Positions 1 to 8,038 of a stretch of 58,094 nt of DNA are shown here, in pieces. The notes beneath the pieces were generated by a model that saw nothing but the letters and a program-made list of their open reading frames with translations, was not told where the DNA came from and did not search any database. Source of the stretch: a virus. The stretch covers positions 1 to 58,094 of the IMG/VR virus record IMGVR_UViG_3300020578_000081. One strand, 5' to 3'. Position 1 is the stretch's first letter, and every line of letters starts with the position of its first letter. Both the position numbers and the translations under genes were made by a program.

Positions 1-426
1 AAGCTGTTCATCAACAGCGTCCCCAAGGCCAACAACCGCAAGGACGGCGGTGGAGTGTTCCACACCGTCCTCGTGGGAGTGCCCCGAGCCGAACTGAAGG
101 CCCTCACTGGGCTGGAGGACTCGGACCTCGACCGGCTCACGGTGACGATGGAGATCTTCCCCGAGAAGCTCGCCATCTACACCAAGGCCAAGGTGGCGTC
201 ACTGAAGAACAACTGGAAGCTGGTCCTCAACTGCGACGAGTTCGTCGTGACCGAGGTCAAGCCCAACGTCTACATCAAGGACGGCGAGACCATCAACGGT
301 CTGCAGGCCTCGGTGTGGAGCAAGGGTGAGTCGCAGCTCGACATCTTGAAGGGATCCTTCTCGGTGTCGGCTGAACTGGCTGACCTCATGGGCGAGCTGG
401 ACGACGACGAGGCCGAAACCCTCTAG
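1..426 (+). CDS. Small phage protein, 5'-truncated copy 1 of the duplicated gene
   Basis: The reading frame is open from the first base and lacks only the first three codons found in the second copy at 3859-4293, so the window edge cuts it. From the fourth codon it is identical to that copy. The protein is about 144 aa in full, hydrophilic, with an acidic C-terminus (DDDEAETL). It has a diverged paralogue at 7108-7530 that shares the start K-K-x-x-I-N, the segment FxTVLVG and the K-N-N-x-K-L-x-L-x-C-D motif. I do not recognise the family. Three homologues close together suggest an abundant or dosage-sensitive early protein, which is inference. Confidence 0.75.
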   Translation, partial: KLFINSVPKANNRKDGGGVFHTVLVGVPRAELKALTGLEDSDLDRLTVTMEIFPEKLAIYTKAKVASLKNNWKLVLNCDEFVVTEVKPNVYIKDGETINGLQASVWSKGESQLDILKGSFSVSAELADLMGELDDDEAETL

Positions 427-487
427 TCGACCAGTCGGCTTTCCTGCCCTGGCAAATAACCAGGGATTGCAATATCCACCACTAGTA

Positions 488-520
488 AGGGGGAGCCACA
501 CAGCCAGTGTGGTTTTCCCT
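488..520 (+). terminator. AGCCA-loop hairpin, copy 1
   Basis: A CCACAC/GTGTGG stem (496-501 with 507-512) closes an AGCCA loop and is followed by TTTTCCCTTT. An outer AAGGG/CCCTT pairing flanks it. Four further copies carry different but compensating stem bases, so the structure is conserved as RNA. It fits an intrinsic terminator between operons. The conserved bases after it (TTTAATGGTAGA) may belong to the promoter of the next gene. Confidence 0.7.
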
Positions 521-589
521 TTAATGGTAGACGTTAGGTCTATCAAACGCTACTAGACGGCGTCCGAGAGTCTAGAAAGGAGGTCTGCC

Positions 590-2551
590 ATGAGCGATCA
601 CCCTGTCCCATCCACCCACTACCAATCGGTCAATGGAGAACCGATACCAATCCCCATATTCATCCCACCAACACAGGAGGTTGTTTCTATGGATGAAATC
701 ACCCAAAACCCATTCAACGACATAAGGGAAGCAAAAACCTTGAAATACATGATGAGACGCAAAGATGGATCATTGTACGAGTTTGACATGTCCATCCTCA
801 CAAAGCCATTTGAGGAAATGTCAAACATGGAACTGGTCCTTGCATGGATCAAAGCACATCAGATATTTGATCTGCTTGAGAAGAAAATGCAGGCTTATAC
901 CGAAACAGATGAGTACTCGTTTCGAGATTGGAAGAAAGCAGTCAAGCTTGACAAAGAGACCTACGCGGTCGAAAGGTTGGCTGAAGAGTTCCTTTTCGAG
1001 AAGTTTCAGATGGAGAGCCACATTTTGGAAAGCAAAAGTGAACGGTTGCAGTCCGCCCGCCTAGGTCTTCACCCTGGCGAGTGGGTACAAACCCCAGCTA
1101 CTGTTCTCTGTCCCTGGGATGATGAGAACTACAATCCTGGATACGTGTACTCATACAGGATCCTGCAGCCGAAGATCAAAAAGCACACAGGTGAAGGATC
1201 TGTTGACATTACTGAATTCCTGGTCAGCGATATCACTGGAAGAAGCCAAGACGAAAAGCAGAAGCGCAGGCTGCTGATTGAATTCAACACTTACACAGCT
1301 AGCACTTCTGGTTCTCACTACAAGAAGAAGTGGCCATATGCCATGATGATCACTCGCACCAAAGATGGCTTGAGAATCATGTGGGTGAGAGTTCGCGGAA
1401 AGAAGGGTCAGAAGTTCATCTTCGGAGCATCGTACTCAATGATGGAAAGAAAGAAGCTTGTTCCAAAAGTGGGTCGCTCTGCAGGTACCAATCCAATTCC
1501 CCTGCGGATTTATGAGTACCTTCATCAGACAACTGAGGTTGCAGACTGGCTGCCGATTACAAAGTACATCACTGCTACGAGGATGAACTTCGACATCGCT
1601 ATGTTGCACCCGTTTGGGATTGACATGAGCCTGTTGTACTGGGTTGGTGGCTGCATGGATGTCAAGGAAATCATCAACAAGGCCTATGGAAAGAGTGGCG
1701 TCAACGGTGTCACAAAGCACATGTTTGGTGGTCGAAACAACATTGACTCGCTTGTCAAACTGCGTGTTGCAATCTGGTGGGCTCGTGTTCTGCGCGACTT
1801 TCCTTCAACAGTGTTCAACAATATTGATTTGGATCTCCATTTCCCACCAAATCTATCTGCCATTACGACTCATCCACTTCCACTGGTGATGATCAAGACC
1901 GAAGAAGAAACAAGGCGATTCTTCAAGATGTTTGGAGCAAAGCAGGCGTACATTGATGACCTCATGGATCCAACGAAAGAGGACGACACATACTACCTTG
2001 ATCGTTATGCCCATCGTTTGTACACACCGATTAGTTACATGCAGGACGTAGTCTCAGCGATGAAGTCGATCACAAACAAGACACATCGCACTGCAATCAT
2101 CACTCACGTCAAGAACAATTCAATGACAATTAGGGAGATTCACGACTATGTCATTGCTGAACACGCAAAGATCAAGCAGGAGAACAGAAAACTGAAGAAC
2201 ACCGTTTTCAACAAGAAGTTCTTGAAGCATCAGGGCACCTGGATCAACGATGACATTCAAGTAATTGTTCCAACTCAGACTCATGACTTGGTTGAGTGGG
2301 GAGCAGCGCAAGAGAATTGCATTGGTACCTACGGAGACATAGTTGTAAATGGCTCCTCAATGATCCTTGGTTTCAAGGATCGTAAAGGCAATTGGATCGG
2401 TCATGCCGAAATCACAAGTGCAATGCAACTTCGTCAGCTTCTGGGCAGGTTCAACGCTGCTCTTGAGGACGAGCACCGTAAGCCAATTGTCAAATTCATC
2501 AACCAGAAACTTGACGTCAACGTCAGTTCCACTTACTTGGGTGCCAACTAG
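590..2551 (+). CDS. PcfJ-like protein
   Basis: This 653-aa protein starts at an ATG preceded by AAAGGAGGTCTGCC, a strong ribosome-binding site. The C-terminal region (about residues 500-650) holds a basic helical stretch and then a PcfJ-type segment: L-V-E-W-G-x-A-x-x-N-C-I-G-T-Y-G-D-I-V followed by G-S-S-M-I-L-G-F. PcfJ domains occur in conjugative plasmids and phages, and their biochemical role is unknown. The first two-thirds has no recognisable domain. The first eleven residues are shared exactly with the protein at 4457 because the 623-bp repeat runs into both genes. A leading peptide recognised by a common partner is possible but unproven. Confidence 0.8.
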   Translation: MSDHPVPSTHYQSVNGEPIPIPIFIPPTQEVVSMDEITQNPFNDIREAKTLKYMMRRKDGSLYEFDMSILTKPFEEMSNMELVLAWIKAHQIFDLLEKKMQAYTETDEYSFRDWKKAVKLDKETYAVERLAEEFLFEKFQMESHILESKSERLQSARLGLHPGEWVQTPATVLCPWDDENYNPGYVYSYRILQPKIKKHTGEGSVDITEFLVSDITGRSQDEKQKRRLLIEFNTYTASTSGSHYKKKWPYAMMITRTKDGLRIMWVRVRGKKGQKFIFGASYSMMERKKLVPKVGRSAGTNPIPLRIYEYLHQTTEVADWLPITKYITATRMNFDIAMLHPFGIDMSLLYWVGGCMDVKEIINKAYGKSGVNGVTKHMFGGRNNIDSLVKLRVAIWWARVLRDFPSTVFNNIDLDLHFPPNLSAITTHPLPLVMIKTEEETRRFFKMFGAKQAYIDDLMDPTKEDDTYYLDRYAHRLYTPISYMQDVVSAMKSITNKTHRTAIITHVKNNSMTIREIHDYVIAEHAKIKQENRKLKNTVFNKKFLKHQGTWINDDIQVIVPTQTHDLVEWGAAQENCIGTYGDIVVNGSSMILGFKDRKGNWIGHAEITSAMQLRQLLGRFNAALEDEHRKPIVKFINQKLDVNVSSTYLGAN

Positions 2552-2580
2552 AAAACTAAAACGACAGAAAGGAAACAGAA

Positions 2581-2814
2581 ATGTCGAACAACAAGAAAAA
2601 CAGCCGTCGTAACTGGGAATACTCAGGATACAAGCAGTGTCACGAATGTAAGAATCATAATCACTATGAGTTTCACTATGACACACTTACATCAAGACAT
2701 CCCAATGTTTTGACTTTGTGCTGGGCATGTTACCAGTTCATCTATACGCACGACAGAAAAGAACAACCAACTCCAGTTTGCCCTTGGTACCACAAGCCAA
2801 CATTGTTTGAATAA
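2581..2814 (+). CDS. Small zinc-binding protein
   Basis: A 77-aa protein begins 29 bases after the PcfJ-like gene behind AAAGGAAACAGAA, so the two are probably co-transcribed. It has two knuckles, C-H-E-C near residue 21 and C-W-A-C near residue 49, as expected for one treble-clef or zinc-ribbon site. It may bind nucleic acid. The family is not recognised. Confidence 0.75.
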   Translation: MSNNKKNSRRNWEYSGYKQCHECKNHNHYEFHYDTLTSRHPNVLTLCWACYQFIYTHDRKEQPTPVCPWYHKPTLFE

Positions 2815-2860
2815 TAATAATAATTTTAAATACATAGGTATAACTAATTTTATAGTTAAA

Positions 2861-2892
2861 AGAGAACCACGCAGCCAGCGTGGTTTTCTCTT
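2861..2892 (+). terminator. AGCCA-loop hairpin, copy 2
   Basis: CCACGC (2867-2872) pairs with GCGTGG (2878-2883) around AGCCA, and an outer AAGAGA/TCTCTT stem and T-run follow. It lies 47 bases after the previous stop and about 50 bases before the next start, so it probably separates two transcripts. Confidence 0.7.
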
Positions 2893-2961
2893 TATGGGTA
2901 GAAACTAGACCACAAGGTCTGACCCAAATTCACGGAGGTTAAACGTGGAAGCAACAAACGG
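2866..2961 (+). repeat. About 96-bp duplicated leader, copy 1 (copy 2 at 3276-3371)
   Basis: The hairpin, the motif TTTATGGGTAGAAACTAGACC, an AGACC/GGTCT mini-hairpin, the ribosome-binding site CACGGAGGT and the first codons of the next gene recur 410 bases downstream with one mismatch. The block behaves as a copied control cassette placed before unrelated coding sequences. Confidence 0.85.
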
Positions 2962-3199
2962 GAAGGAAACAGCGATGTTTCTGGTGATTGCGTGGATGGG
3001 CGACACCCACTACGTCAACGGAGGTGGAATGTCTAGCGCAGCACTTGTGTGTGCGTTGAACAACCCAACTCCGTTCTGGAATGAAATGCCGCACAGGCGA
3101 GAGGCAGACGGCCTTGAGTTCCTGAGCGACACTCCTCCCACCTGTCAGTGGTGCTTGGAGATCGCAGGCGAAATCCAGTCCCGCAACGACAAGGCCTAA
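2945..3199 (+). CDS. Small hypothetical protein, GTG start
   Basis: An 84-aa protein starts at GTG eight bases after GGAGG. The GTG start is supported because the duplicated leader places an identical GTG before the gene at 3355. The first residues, E-A-T-N-G, come from the duplicated cassette and the rest is unrelated to the neighbour. A C-x-W-C-L-E segment near residue 68 could bind metal. The function is not recognised. Confidence 0.65.
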   Translation: MEATNGKETAMFLVIAWMGDTHYVNGGGMSSAALVCALNNPTPFWNEMPHRREADGLEFLSDTPPTCQWCLEIAGEIQSRNDKA

Positions 3200-3269
3200 A
3201 GCCATTCTGTTTGACTAAGGACTGACCATCCTATATATAGGCCGACTATACATCGGTGATAATTGGTTA

Positions 3270-3302
3270 AGAGATACCACGCAGCCAGCGTGGTTTTCTC
3301 TT
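3270..3302 (+). terminator. AGCCA-loop hairpin, copy 3
   Basis: CCACGC (3277-3282) and GCGTGG (3288-3293) enclose AGCCA, with outer AAGAGA/TCTCTT pairing and a T-run. It is the second copy within the 96-bp duplicated leader. Confidence 0.7.
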
Positions 3303-3354
3303 TATGGGTAGAAACTAGACCACAAGGTCTGACCCAAATTCACGGAGGTTAAAC

Positions 3355-3609
3355 GTGAAAGCAACAAACGGGGCAGCAACGACAGCTGCAAAACAGAAGC
3401 GGTACAAGAACCGCAAGAAGATGCCGAAGAATGTCGCAGACTACCTTTGGACAATCAACATGGTCGTAGAAGGCTTTTTTGACTACGGAAACTGGATGTT
3501 CGACGAGAACTGCTCCGAGTTCACGGCAGACATGGAAGAGCTTCGTCGGTTCTCCATGTACATCCTCGAGACCTACGAGGACAACATCAGGGACAGGAGG
3601 TTCCGCTAG
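3355..3609 (+). CDS. Small hypothetical protein, GTG start
   Basis: An 84-aa protein is translated from the GTG of the second leader copy behind GGAGG. It is basic at the N-terminus (K-R-Y-K-N-R-K-K) and acidic and helical afterwards. No family is recognised. It shares only its leader and first few residues with the gene at 2945. Confidence 0.65.
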   Translation: MKATNGAATTAAKQKRYKNRKKMPKNVADYLWTINMVVEGFFDYGNWMFDENCSEFTADMEELRRFSMYILETYEDNIRDRRFR

Positions 3610-3616
3610 ATAAAAG

Positions 3617-3650
3617 CAGGGATACCGTGCAGCCAGCACGGTTTTCCCTT
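3617..3650 (+). terminator. AGCCA-loop hairpin, copy 4
   Basis: The stem here is CCGTGC (3625-3630) with GCACGG (3636-3641) around AGCCA. Compared with copy 2, two base pairs are swapped and complementarity is kept, which is covariation. The outer stem is AGGGA/TCCCT instead of AAGAG/CTCTT. TTTTCCCTTT follows. Confidence 0.75.
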
Positions 3651-3858
3651 TATGGGTAGATCCTAGATCACCTACAGGGTTGGCTGTACTGTATAAATAT
3701 CGAGTCGCCCGGTCGTTACTTGAAACAAGACCGAGAGTCAAGCTTTAGGGGGATGTCCAATGGACTGAACTTGTAACTGAAGATGAGTTTCCTGCTGCGT
3801 TAACGTGGACGCACACAGCAGTACTTAGTCCACCTGACATGACAACTGGGAGGTTGCC
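3651..3858 (+). promoter_or_regulatory. Leader region before the second duplicated gene
   Basis: About 200 bases separate the hairpin from the next ATG. They contain TGTACTGTATAAATATC, a plausible -10 region, and GGGAGGTTGCC as ribosome-binding site eight bases before the ATG at 3859. No other coding frame with a good start is visible. The promoter assignment is inference. Confidence 0.4.
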
Positions 3859-4293
3859 ATGAAGAAGAAGCTGTTCATCAACAGCGTCCCCAAGGCCAAC
3901 AACCGCAAGGACGGCGGTGGAGTGTTCCACACCGTCCTCGTGGGAGTGCCCCGAGCCGAACTGAAGGCCCTCACTGGGCTGGAGGACTCGGACCTCGACC
4001 GGCTCACGGTGACGATGGAGATCTTCCCCGAGAAGCTCGCCATCTACACCAAGGCCAAGGTGGCGTCACTGAAGAACAACTGGAAGCTGGTCCTCAACTG
4101 CGACGAGTTCGTCGTGACCGAGGTCAAGCCCAACGTCTACATCAAGGACGGCGAGACCATCAACGGTCTGCAGGCCTCGGTGTGGAGCAAGGGTGAGTCG
4201 CAGCTCGACATCTTGAAGGGATCCTTCTCGGTGTCGGCTGAACTGGCTGACCTCATGGGCGAGCTGGACGACGACGAGGCCGAAACCCTCTAG
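3859..4293 (+). CDS. Small phage protein, intact copy 2
   Basis: This 144-aa protein is the complete form of the truncated gene at the window start and is identical from residue 4 on. It starts at ATG behind GGGAGGTT. It has a basic start (MKKKLFINS), a central lysine-rich segment and an acidic tail. A paralogue lies at 7108-7530. The family is unknown. An abundant nucleic-acid-associated protein is only a guess. Confidence 0.8.
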   Translation: MKKKLFINSVPKANNRKDGGGVFHTVLVGVPRAELKALTGLEDSDLDRLTVTMEIFPEKLAIYTKAKVASLKNNWKLVLNCDEFVVTEVKPNVYIKDGETINGLQASVWSKGESQLDILKGSFSVSAELADLMGELDDDEAETL

Positions 4294-4490
4294 TCGACCA
4301 GTCGGCTTTCCTGCCCTGGCAAATAACCAGGGATTGCAATATCCACCACTAGTAAGGGGGAGCCACACAGCCAGTGTGGTTTTCCCTTTAATGGTAGACG
4401 TTAGGTCTATCAAACGCTACTAGACGGCGTCCGAGAGTCTAGAAAGGAGGTCTGCCATGAGCGATCACCCTGTCCCATCCACCCACTACC
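3868..4490 (+). repeat. 623-bp exact direct repeat, copy 2
   Basis: This copy is identical to bases 1-623. The left boundary coincides with the window start, so the true duplication may be longer to the left. The right boundary lies 34 bases inside the polymerase-like gene. Confidence 0.95.
4355..4387 (+). terminator. AGCCA-loop hairpin, copy 5
   Basis: This is the same element as copy 1, carried in the second copy of the 623-bp repeat. It has a CCACAC/GTGTGG stem, an AGCCA loop and TTTTCCCTTT. Confidence 0.7.
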
Positions 4491-6949
4491 CACCAAATAC
4501 CGAACCCTCGGTATCAGATCCTGGCACTAGCCCGGAGAAAACCCAAACAACAAACCACCCAACAGGAGGTTCTTCCATGTTTCATGGAATCACAGCAAAC
4601 AACAACGGATGGCAGCGCGTTCTGACGTCCACACCACTCAAGGAGCAAGAGAAGATTCTGGACGAGTTCGACAACGGAACTTACTGGCCAGTGTTACTCG
4701 AGACCTTCTTCCCTGGCAAATACAGGGTTGAAGTGAGAAAGCACGGCAAAAAGTGGTACAACAGCGTCAAGTCTCATCCAGAACGGGCAACAATGAACCC
4801 CGAACCTGGTGAAGTTCTTCGCTGGTCAACAGATGAGGACCAGTACACGCTCTTCATTGACGGGGTCTATGACGACTCTTGGTTGACTCCTCTGACACAC
4901 ATTGGTCTCCTCGTGGGCAACTCAAAGAAGATGTCCAAGAGGTTTGCAGAGATTGCAAGGCTTTCATGTGCATGGCAGTACCGTCCTACTGGCGACATGA
5001 AGATTGAGGTCATTGATCATGAGGCTTTGGCTTACCTTGACAGTGATGTCGATGGCATCTCGGCAATCAGTCAGTCTTTTGCAATCAAGTGCTTTGCGGC
5101 AAATCACCTTGCAAACATGGAATGGGTTGGCACGATGATTGACAAAGTTGTCAGTGGCAAGATGACAGTTGTTCAACTGCGAGTCTTGACGCCAATGGGT
5201 TTGATCAAGGGCAATGCTCTGGTCCTTCCGGATCGCATGATGAAGGGGCAGGAAATCAGGACATTTAACCCAAACATCAAGTCAGAGTTGAAGACAAACG
5301 GATGGTGCTTGGCGACAATCGAGCCTTCGCATGGCGTCATTCCTGTTAAGAGCGATGATTTGACTCACTCAATCTACCAGGATGTGTCGGGACTTTACAC
5401 TGCACAAGACTTGTTGACAACTCTGCAGAACTACCTCAACCATGAGGATGAGTGCTTGCGTGACGGTCGACGCTCAGCATCAATGACAGCATTGGTTGAC
5501 AACGCTGACATCTTGGTGACTGCAACTGCTGAGGGTCCGGAAGACGACTTCAAGGATCCAAGGTCAAGTCTGCAGATGGTTCAGGAAGCAATCAGAGATC
5601 TTGACAAACTGGGTGTTCCATACGACGCAACTCAATCGTTGAGGTTCTTGACTGTTCATGGTGTGGCAACACAATTCATGGGTCAGGGATTCAATAATAC
5701 TGGAAAGATAAACAACATCTGGAGGGAAAAGTCTCGTCACTGGTTCCCTGTTGAATGGGCATTTGCTGCTCACATCATCACTCAAGAGGCGCTGGACATC
5801 TTTGGCTTCAGCAATGTGTACAATCAGAGCGGTTATTACCACAAGAAGACCCACTGCTTTGCTGTGCCTGGCAAGTTCTTCAGCGAAAATCTTGCAAATC
5901 ATGGTGGTCCAGACCTTGACGACACATTCAAGGTTCACATCCGTATGGCTGAGATTGACGGCGAGATGAAGATGGTTGCCTTCCTCTTGAGAAATCCCAA
6001 TGACTTTGGTGAGTGGTCTGTCATTGAAGTTGATGAACCCGGTCCGGTGTTCCACGCCTACACAGAAACGCCTCCTGTGATTGATATGAACGAATTGAGG
6101 ACAAAAGTTCCTCAGCTGTCCTATCTGCTGGAGAACCAACTGATCAAGCCTGGTTCTTTGGCCGGAATTCACAAGCTGACAATTCTCCCAGAGTTCTCGT
6201 TGATTGACGAAGCTCGTTCCAGGATGGTGTCTGCCGTGTTCCCTGGAGGAGTTGGATCTGCAGTGCTGCCCAAGATTGTGCACTACGCACTCATGAAGAC
6301 ATACATTGCACAGCCGGTCTGCAGCAATGAGGAAATGCTGGATGCCCTGACTCAAGGAATGCTCACTGTAGACGATGCCACAAAGATCCAGCAGTGGTGC
6401 AACAGGACGTTTGGTCGAATCATTGCTAAGCACGGCATGAATGGAACCAAAATGGATCTGTTCTGGATGGAAACACGTCTGCCCAAGCGGTTTGCAGAAG
6501 GCATTGAAGCAACTACCATGGAAGACTCTCCGTGGTGCGCATTGCACATCTTCAGAGAGATGCTTGTTCGTGTCAAGTACGCAGAAATGATTGACTATCT
6601 GAACACAACTCTTGTTCAGCCTGAGATCATTATGAACATTGAGTTCACAGAAGAAGAAATGCAAGCTGCTGCTGACCAGCATCAGAAGCTGTGTGTCAAG
6701 CAAAGGCAGACTACTGCAGACGAGTGGGTCAGTTACATGACCGGATTGCTTCAGAGGACCGATGACAATCCTGACAAGGGAATTGAGTTCACCAACAGGA
6801 AGATTCTGTTGCTGGCTCGTCAATCCTACATTGCAAAGGAAAGGTACCCACGTCAGAATCACGATCAGTGGCTGTTCACCTTCAGCCGCAAGAGTCAGTC
6901 TCAGGTGGTGGACTGGTACATCCGGGCACTCGAATCTATTCAACCATAG
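4457..6949 (+). CDS. Large protein resembling a diverged two-barrel (RdRp/YonO-type) RNA polymerase, paralogue 1
   Basis: An 830-aa protein starts at ATG behind GAAAGGAGGTCTGCC. It is a distant paralogue of the 853-aa protein at 18300. Both contain G-L-x-K-G-N-x-x-V, then an N-x-K-x-E-x/G-x-x-x-x-A block. Both also have G-G-x-D-x-D-D-x-F (here D486, D488, D489) and an R-x-P-N-x-x-G-E-[WY]-S segment. A G-x-V-G-x-x-V region with V-C-S-x-E follows. The three clustered aspartates and the order of blocks recall the DbDGD catalytic loop and later G-x-x-x-N/S-x-A-x-D region of cellular RdRp and phage YonO polymerases, but the central glycine is missing. This is a motif-level inference, not an established assignment. 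Confidence 0.5.
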   Translation: MSDHPVPSTHYPPNTEPSVSDPGTSPEKTQTTNHPTGGSSMFHGITANNNGWQRVLTSTPLKEQEKILDEFDNGTYWPVLLETFFPGKYRVEVRKHGKKWYNSVKSHPERATMNPEPGEVLRWSTDEDQYTLFIDGVYDDSWLTPLTHIGLLVGNSKKMSKRFAEIARLSCAWQYRPTGDMKIEVIDHEALAYLDSDVDGISAISQSFAIKCFAANHLANMEWVGTMIDKVVSGKMTVVQLRVLTPMGLIKGNALVLPDRMMKGQEIRTFNPNIKSELKTNGWCLATIEPSHGVIPVKSDDLTHSIYQDVSGLYTAQDLLTTLQNYLNHEDECLRDGRRSASMTALVDNADILVTATAEGPEDDFKDPRSSLQMVQEAIRDLDKLGVPYDATQSLRFLTVHGVATQFMGQGFNNTGKINNIWREKSRHWFPVEWAFAAHIITQEALDIFGFSNVYNQSGYYHKKTHCFAVPGKFFSENLANHGGPDLDDTFKVHIRMAEIDGEMKMVAFLLRNPNDFGEWSVIEVDEPGPVFHAYTETPPVIDMNELRTKVPQLSYLLENQLIKPGSLAGIHKLTILPEFSLIDEARSRMVSAVFPGGVGSAVLPKIVHYALMKTYIAQPVCSNEEMLDALTQGMLTVDDATKIQQWCNRTFGRIIAKHGMNGTKMDLFWMETRLPKRFAEGIEATTMEDSPWCALHIFREMLVRVKYAEMIDYLNTTLVQPEIIMNIEFTEEEMQAAADQHQKLCVKQRQTTADEWVSYMTGLLQRTDDNPDKGIEFTNRKILLLARQSYIAKERYPRQNHDQWLFTFSRKSQSQVVDWYIRALESIQP

Positions 6950-6955
6950 GAGAAA

Positions 6956-7107
6956 GAATAATAATTATTGAAAAGTCTTCTAAACCTTTAGTCTGGGTCT
7001 TGTCTAGAAAATATCTGTCGAGAACCTTCTAAACTAGTACTTATCTTCTAAAAAGAAGGGACTAGTTCCCAACAAACAACCAACCAATCACAAACGGAGT
7101 CAACACA
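6956..7107 (+). promoter_or_regulatory. Leader with CTTCTAAA repeats
   Basis: This intergenic stretch contains CTTCTAAA three times and two ACTAG boxes. A GGGACTAGTTCCC near-palindrome lies 30-40 bases before the start of the paralogue gene. It may be a promoter/operator region. No experimental basis is visible in the sequence. Confidence 0.35.
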
Positions 7108-7530
7108 ATGTCCAAGAAGTACATCTACATCAACACTGCACCCAAAGTCAACCACAAGACCAACGGTGACATCTTCTACACGGTCCTCGTGGGCCTGTCG
7201 AAGCAGACCCTGACCGAGGCAGGAATCGGCCACGTCGACACGCTCATGATGCAGGTCTTCGAGAACCAGCTCGAGACCATCACGCGTGCTGTGAAGGCCT
7301 GCAAGAAGAACAACGCCAAACTGGCCCTCGCCTGCGACAACATCGTCATCACCGAGCCCAAGGAGAACACCTTCTTGACCAAGTCCGGTGAGACGGTCAC
7401 GCAGATGCAGGCTTCGTGCTGGGCCGACGGTCCCTCCGAGCTGACCGTGGTCAAGCGGACACTCTCCGTGAGCGACGACCTGCAGGCCCTGCTCGAGAAC
7501 GACAGCCCCGTCGACGACGAGCTGTCCTGA
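7108..7530 (+). CDS. Paralogue of the duplicated 144-aa phage protein
   Basis: A 140-aa protein starts at ATG. The upstream CGGAG gives a weak ribosome-binding site. It aligns along its length with the protein at 3859: the basic start, FYTVLVGLSK, K-x-N-N-A-K-L-A-L-A-C-D and a Q-x-Q-A-S-x-W block, and an acidic tail. The upstream 150 bases hold three CTTCTAAA repeats and a CTAG-rich palindromic stretch instead of the AGCCA hairpin. The function is unknown. Confidence 0.75.
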   Translation: MSKKYIYINTAPKVNHKTNGDIFYTVLVGLSKQTLTEAGIGHVDTLMMQVFENQLETITRAVKACKKNNAKLALACDNIVITEPKENTFLTKSGETVTQMQASCWADGPSELTVVKRTLSVSDDLQALLENDSPVDDELS

Positions 7531-7546
7531 GCCCATCGGGAGACCC

Positions 7547-7590
7547 GGTCTCTGGCCCACCTTCGGGTTGGGTCAGAGGCCGTTTCTCTC
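7547..7590 (+). terminator. Intrinsic terminator with TTCG tetraloop
   Basis: GGTCTCTG (7547-7554) pairs with CAGAGGCC (7574-7581, one G-U). An inner CCCACC-TTCG-GGTTGGG hairpin sits inside, and GTTTCTCTCTTT follows. It lies just after the stop of the paralogue gene. Confidence 0.8.
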
Positions 7591-7661
7591 TTTAAGCCTA
7601 GACTACTGATCGCGTTCAAAAAAGAAGGGATACGTCCCACAACATTCATCTGGAGGTAAAG

Positions 7662-7829
7662 ATGAAGCTCAGACAACTCACCCAAGAAGAGTCGGACACC
7701 GTCCGTCTCCGGGACCTCATCGACGAGACCAAAGCAGGAATCACCCGTGCCGAGGACATCGCCGACGAAATCCGAAACCGGTTCAATCCCATGGCGGTGC
7801 ATTCCTGCAACTGCCGTCTCTGCCGATGA
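7662..7829 (+). CDS. Small Cys-rich-tailed protein
   Basis: A 55-aa ORF starts at ATG seven bases after TGGAGG, a strong ribosome-binding site. It is acidic and helical, ending in H-S-C-N-C-R-L-C-R, a possible metal site. The stop overlaps the next start as ATGA, so the pair is translationally coupled. No family is recognised. Confidence 0.7.
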   Translation: MKLRQLTQEESDTVRLRDLIDETKAGITRAEDIADEIRNRFNPMAVHSCNCRLCR

Positions 7830-8038
7830 TGACCTACGACGAGTTTCACCACAAAGTCGTGATGGTTCATGCCTCACAACCTGTGAAAGATGATTTGCGC
7901 CTCGGCCAGATTTACTTCAACATGTTGTGCGAAGTGCGACCAGTCATCGCAGAAGAGATTCGTGGGTCAATGCTCGACCCGTTCTTCAAAGAGCGAATCA
8001 CTCAAGTCGTCAGCAATTTCGTACGCGAACGCTGGTAG
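7826..8038 (+). CDS. Small hypothetical protein
   Basis: A 70-aa protein overlaps the previous stop by ATGA. It is mostly helical with mixed charge and has no recognised domain. Coupling to the preceding small gene suggests a shared role. Confidence 0.65.
   Translation: MMTYDEFHHKVVMVHASQPVKDDLRLGQIYFNMLCEVRPVIAEEIRGSMLDPFFKERITQVVSNFVRERW

Larger units (their letters stand above)
1..623 (+). repeat. 623-bp exact direct repeat, copy 1
   Basis: Bases 1-623 match 3868-4490 exactly at a constant offset of 3867. The repeat spans the small gene, the AGCCA-loop hairpin, the leader and the first eleven codons of two unrelated downstream genes (PcfJ-like at 590, polymerase-like at 4457). Identity ends inside the codons after S-T-H-Y. 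Both large proteins therefore carry the same N-terminal MSDHPVPSTHY tag. Confidence 0.95.

Noticed and set aside
5564-6943. Long reverse-strand open frame (459 codons)
   Set aside because: It is the antisense shadow of the polymerase-like gene, with His/Leu/Val-rich nonsense composition and no ribosome-binding site.
7048-7560. Reverse 170-codon frame
   Set aside because: It is antisense to the 7108-7530 paralogue gene, which has clear homology and a terminator in the forward direction.
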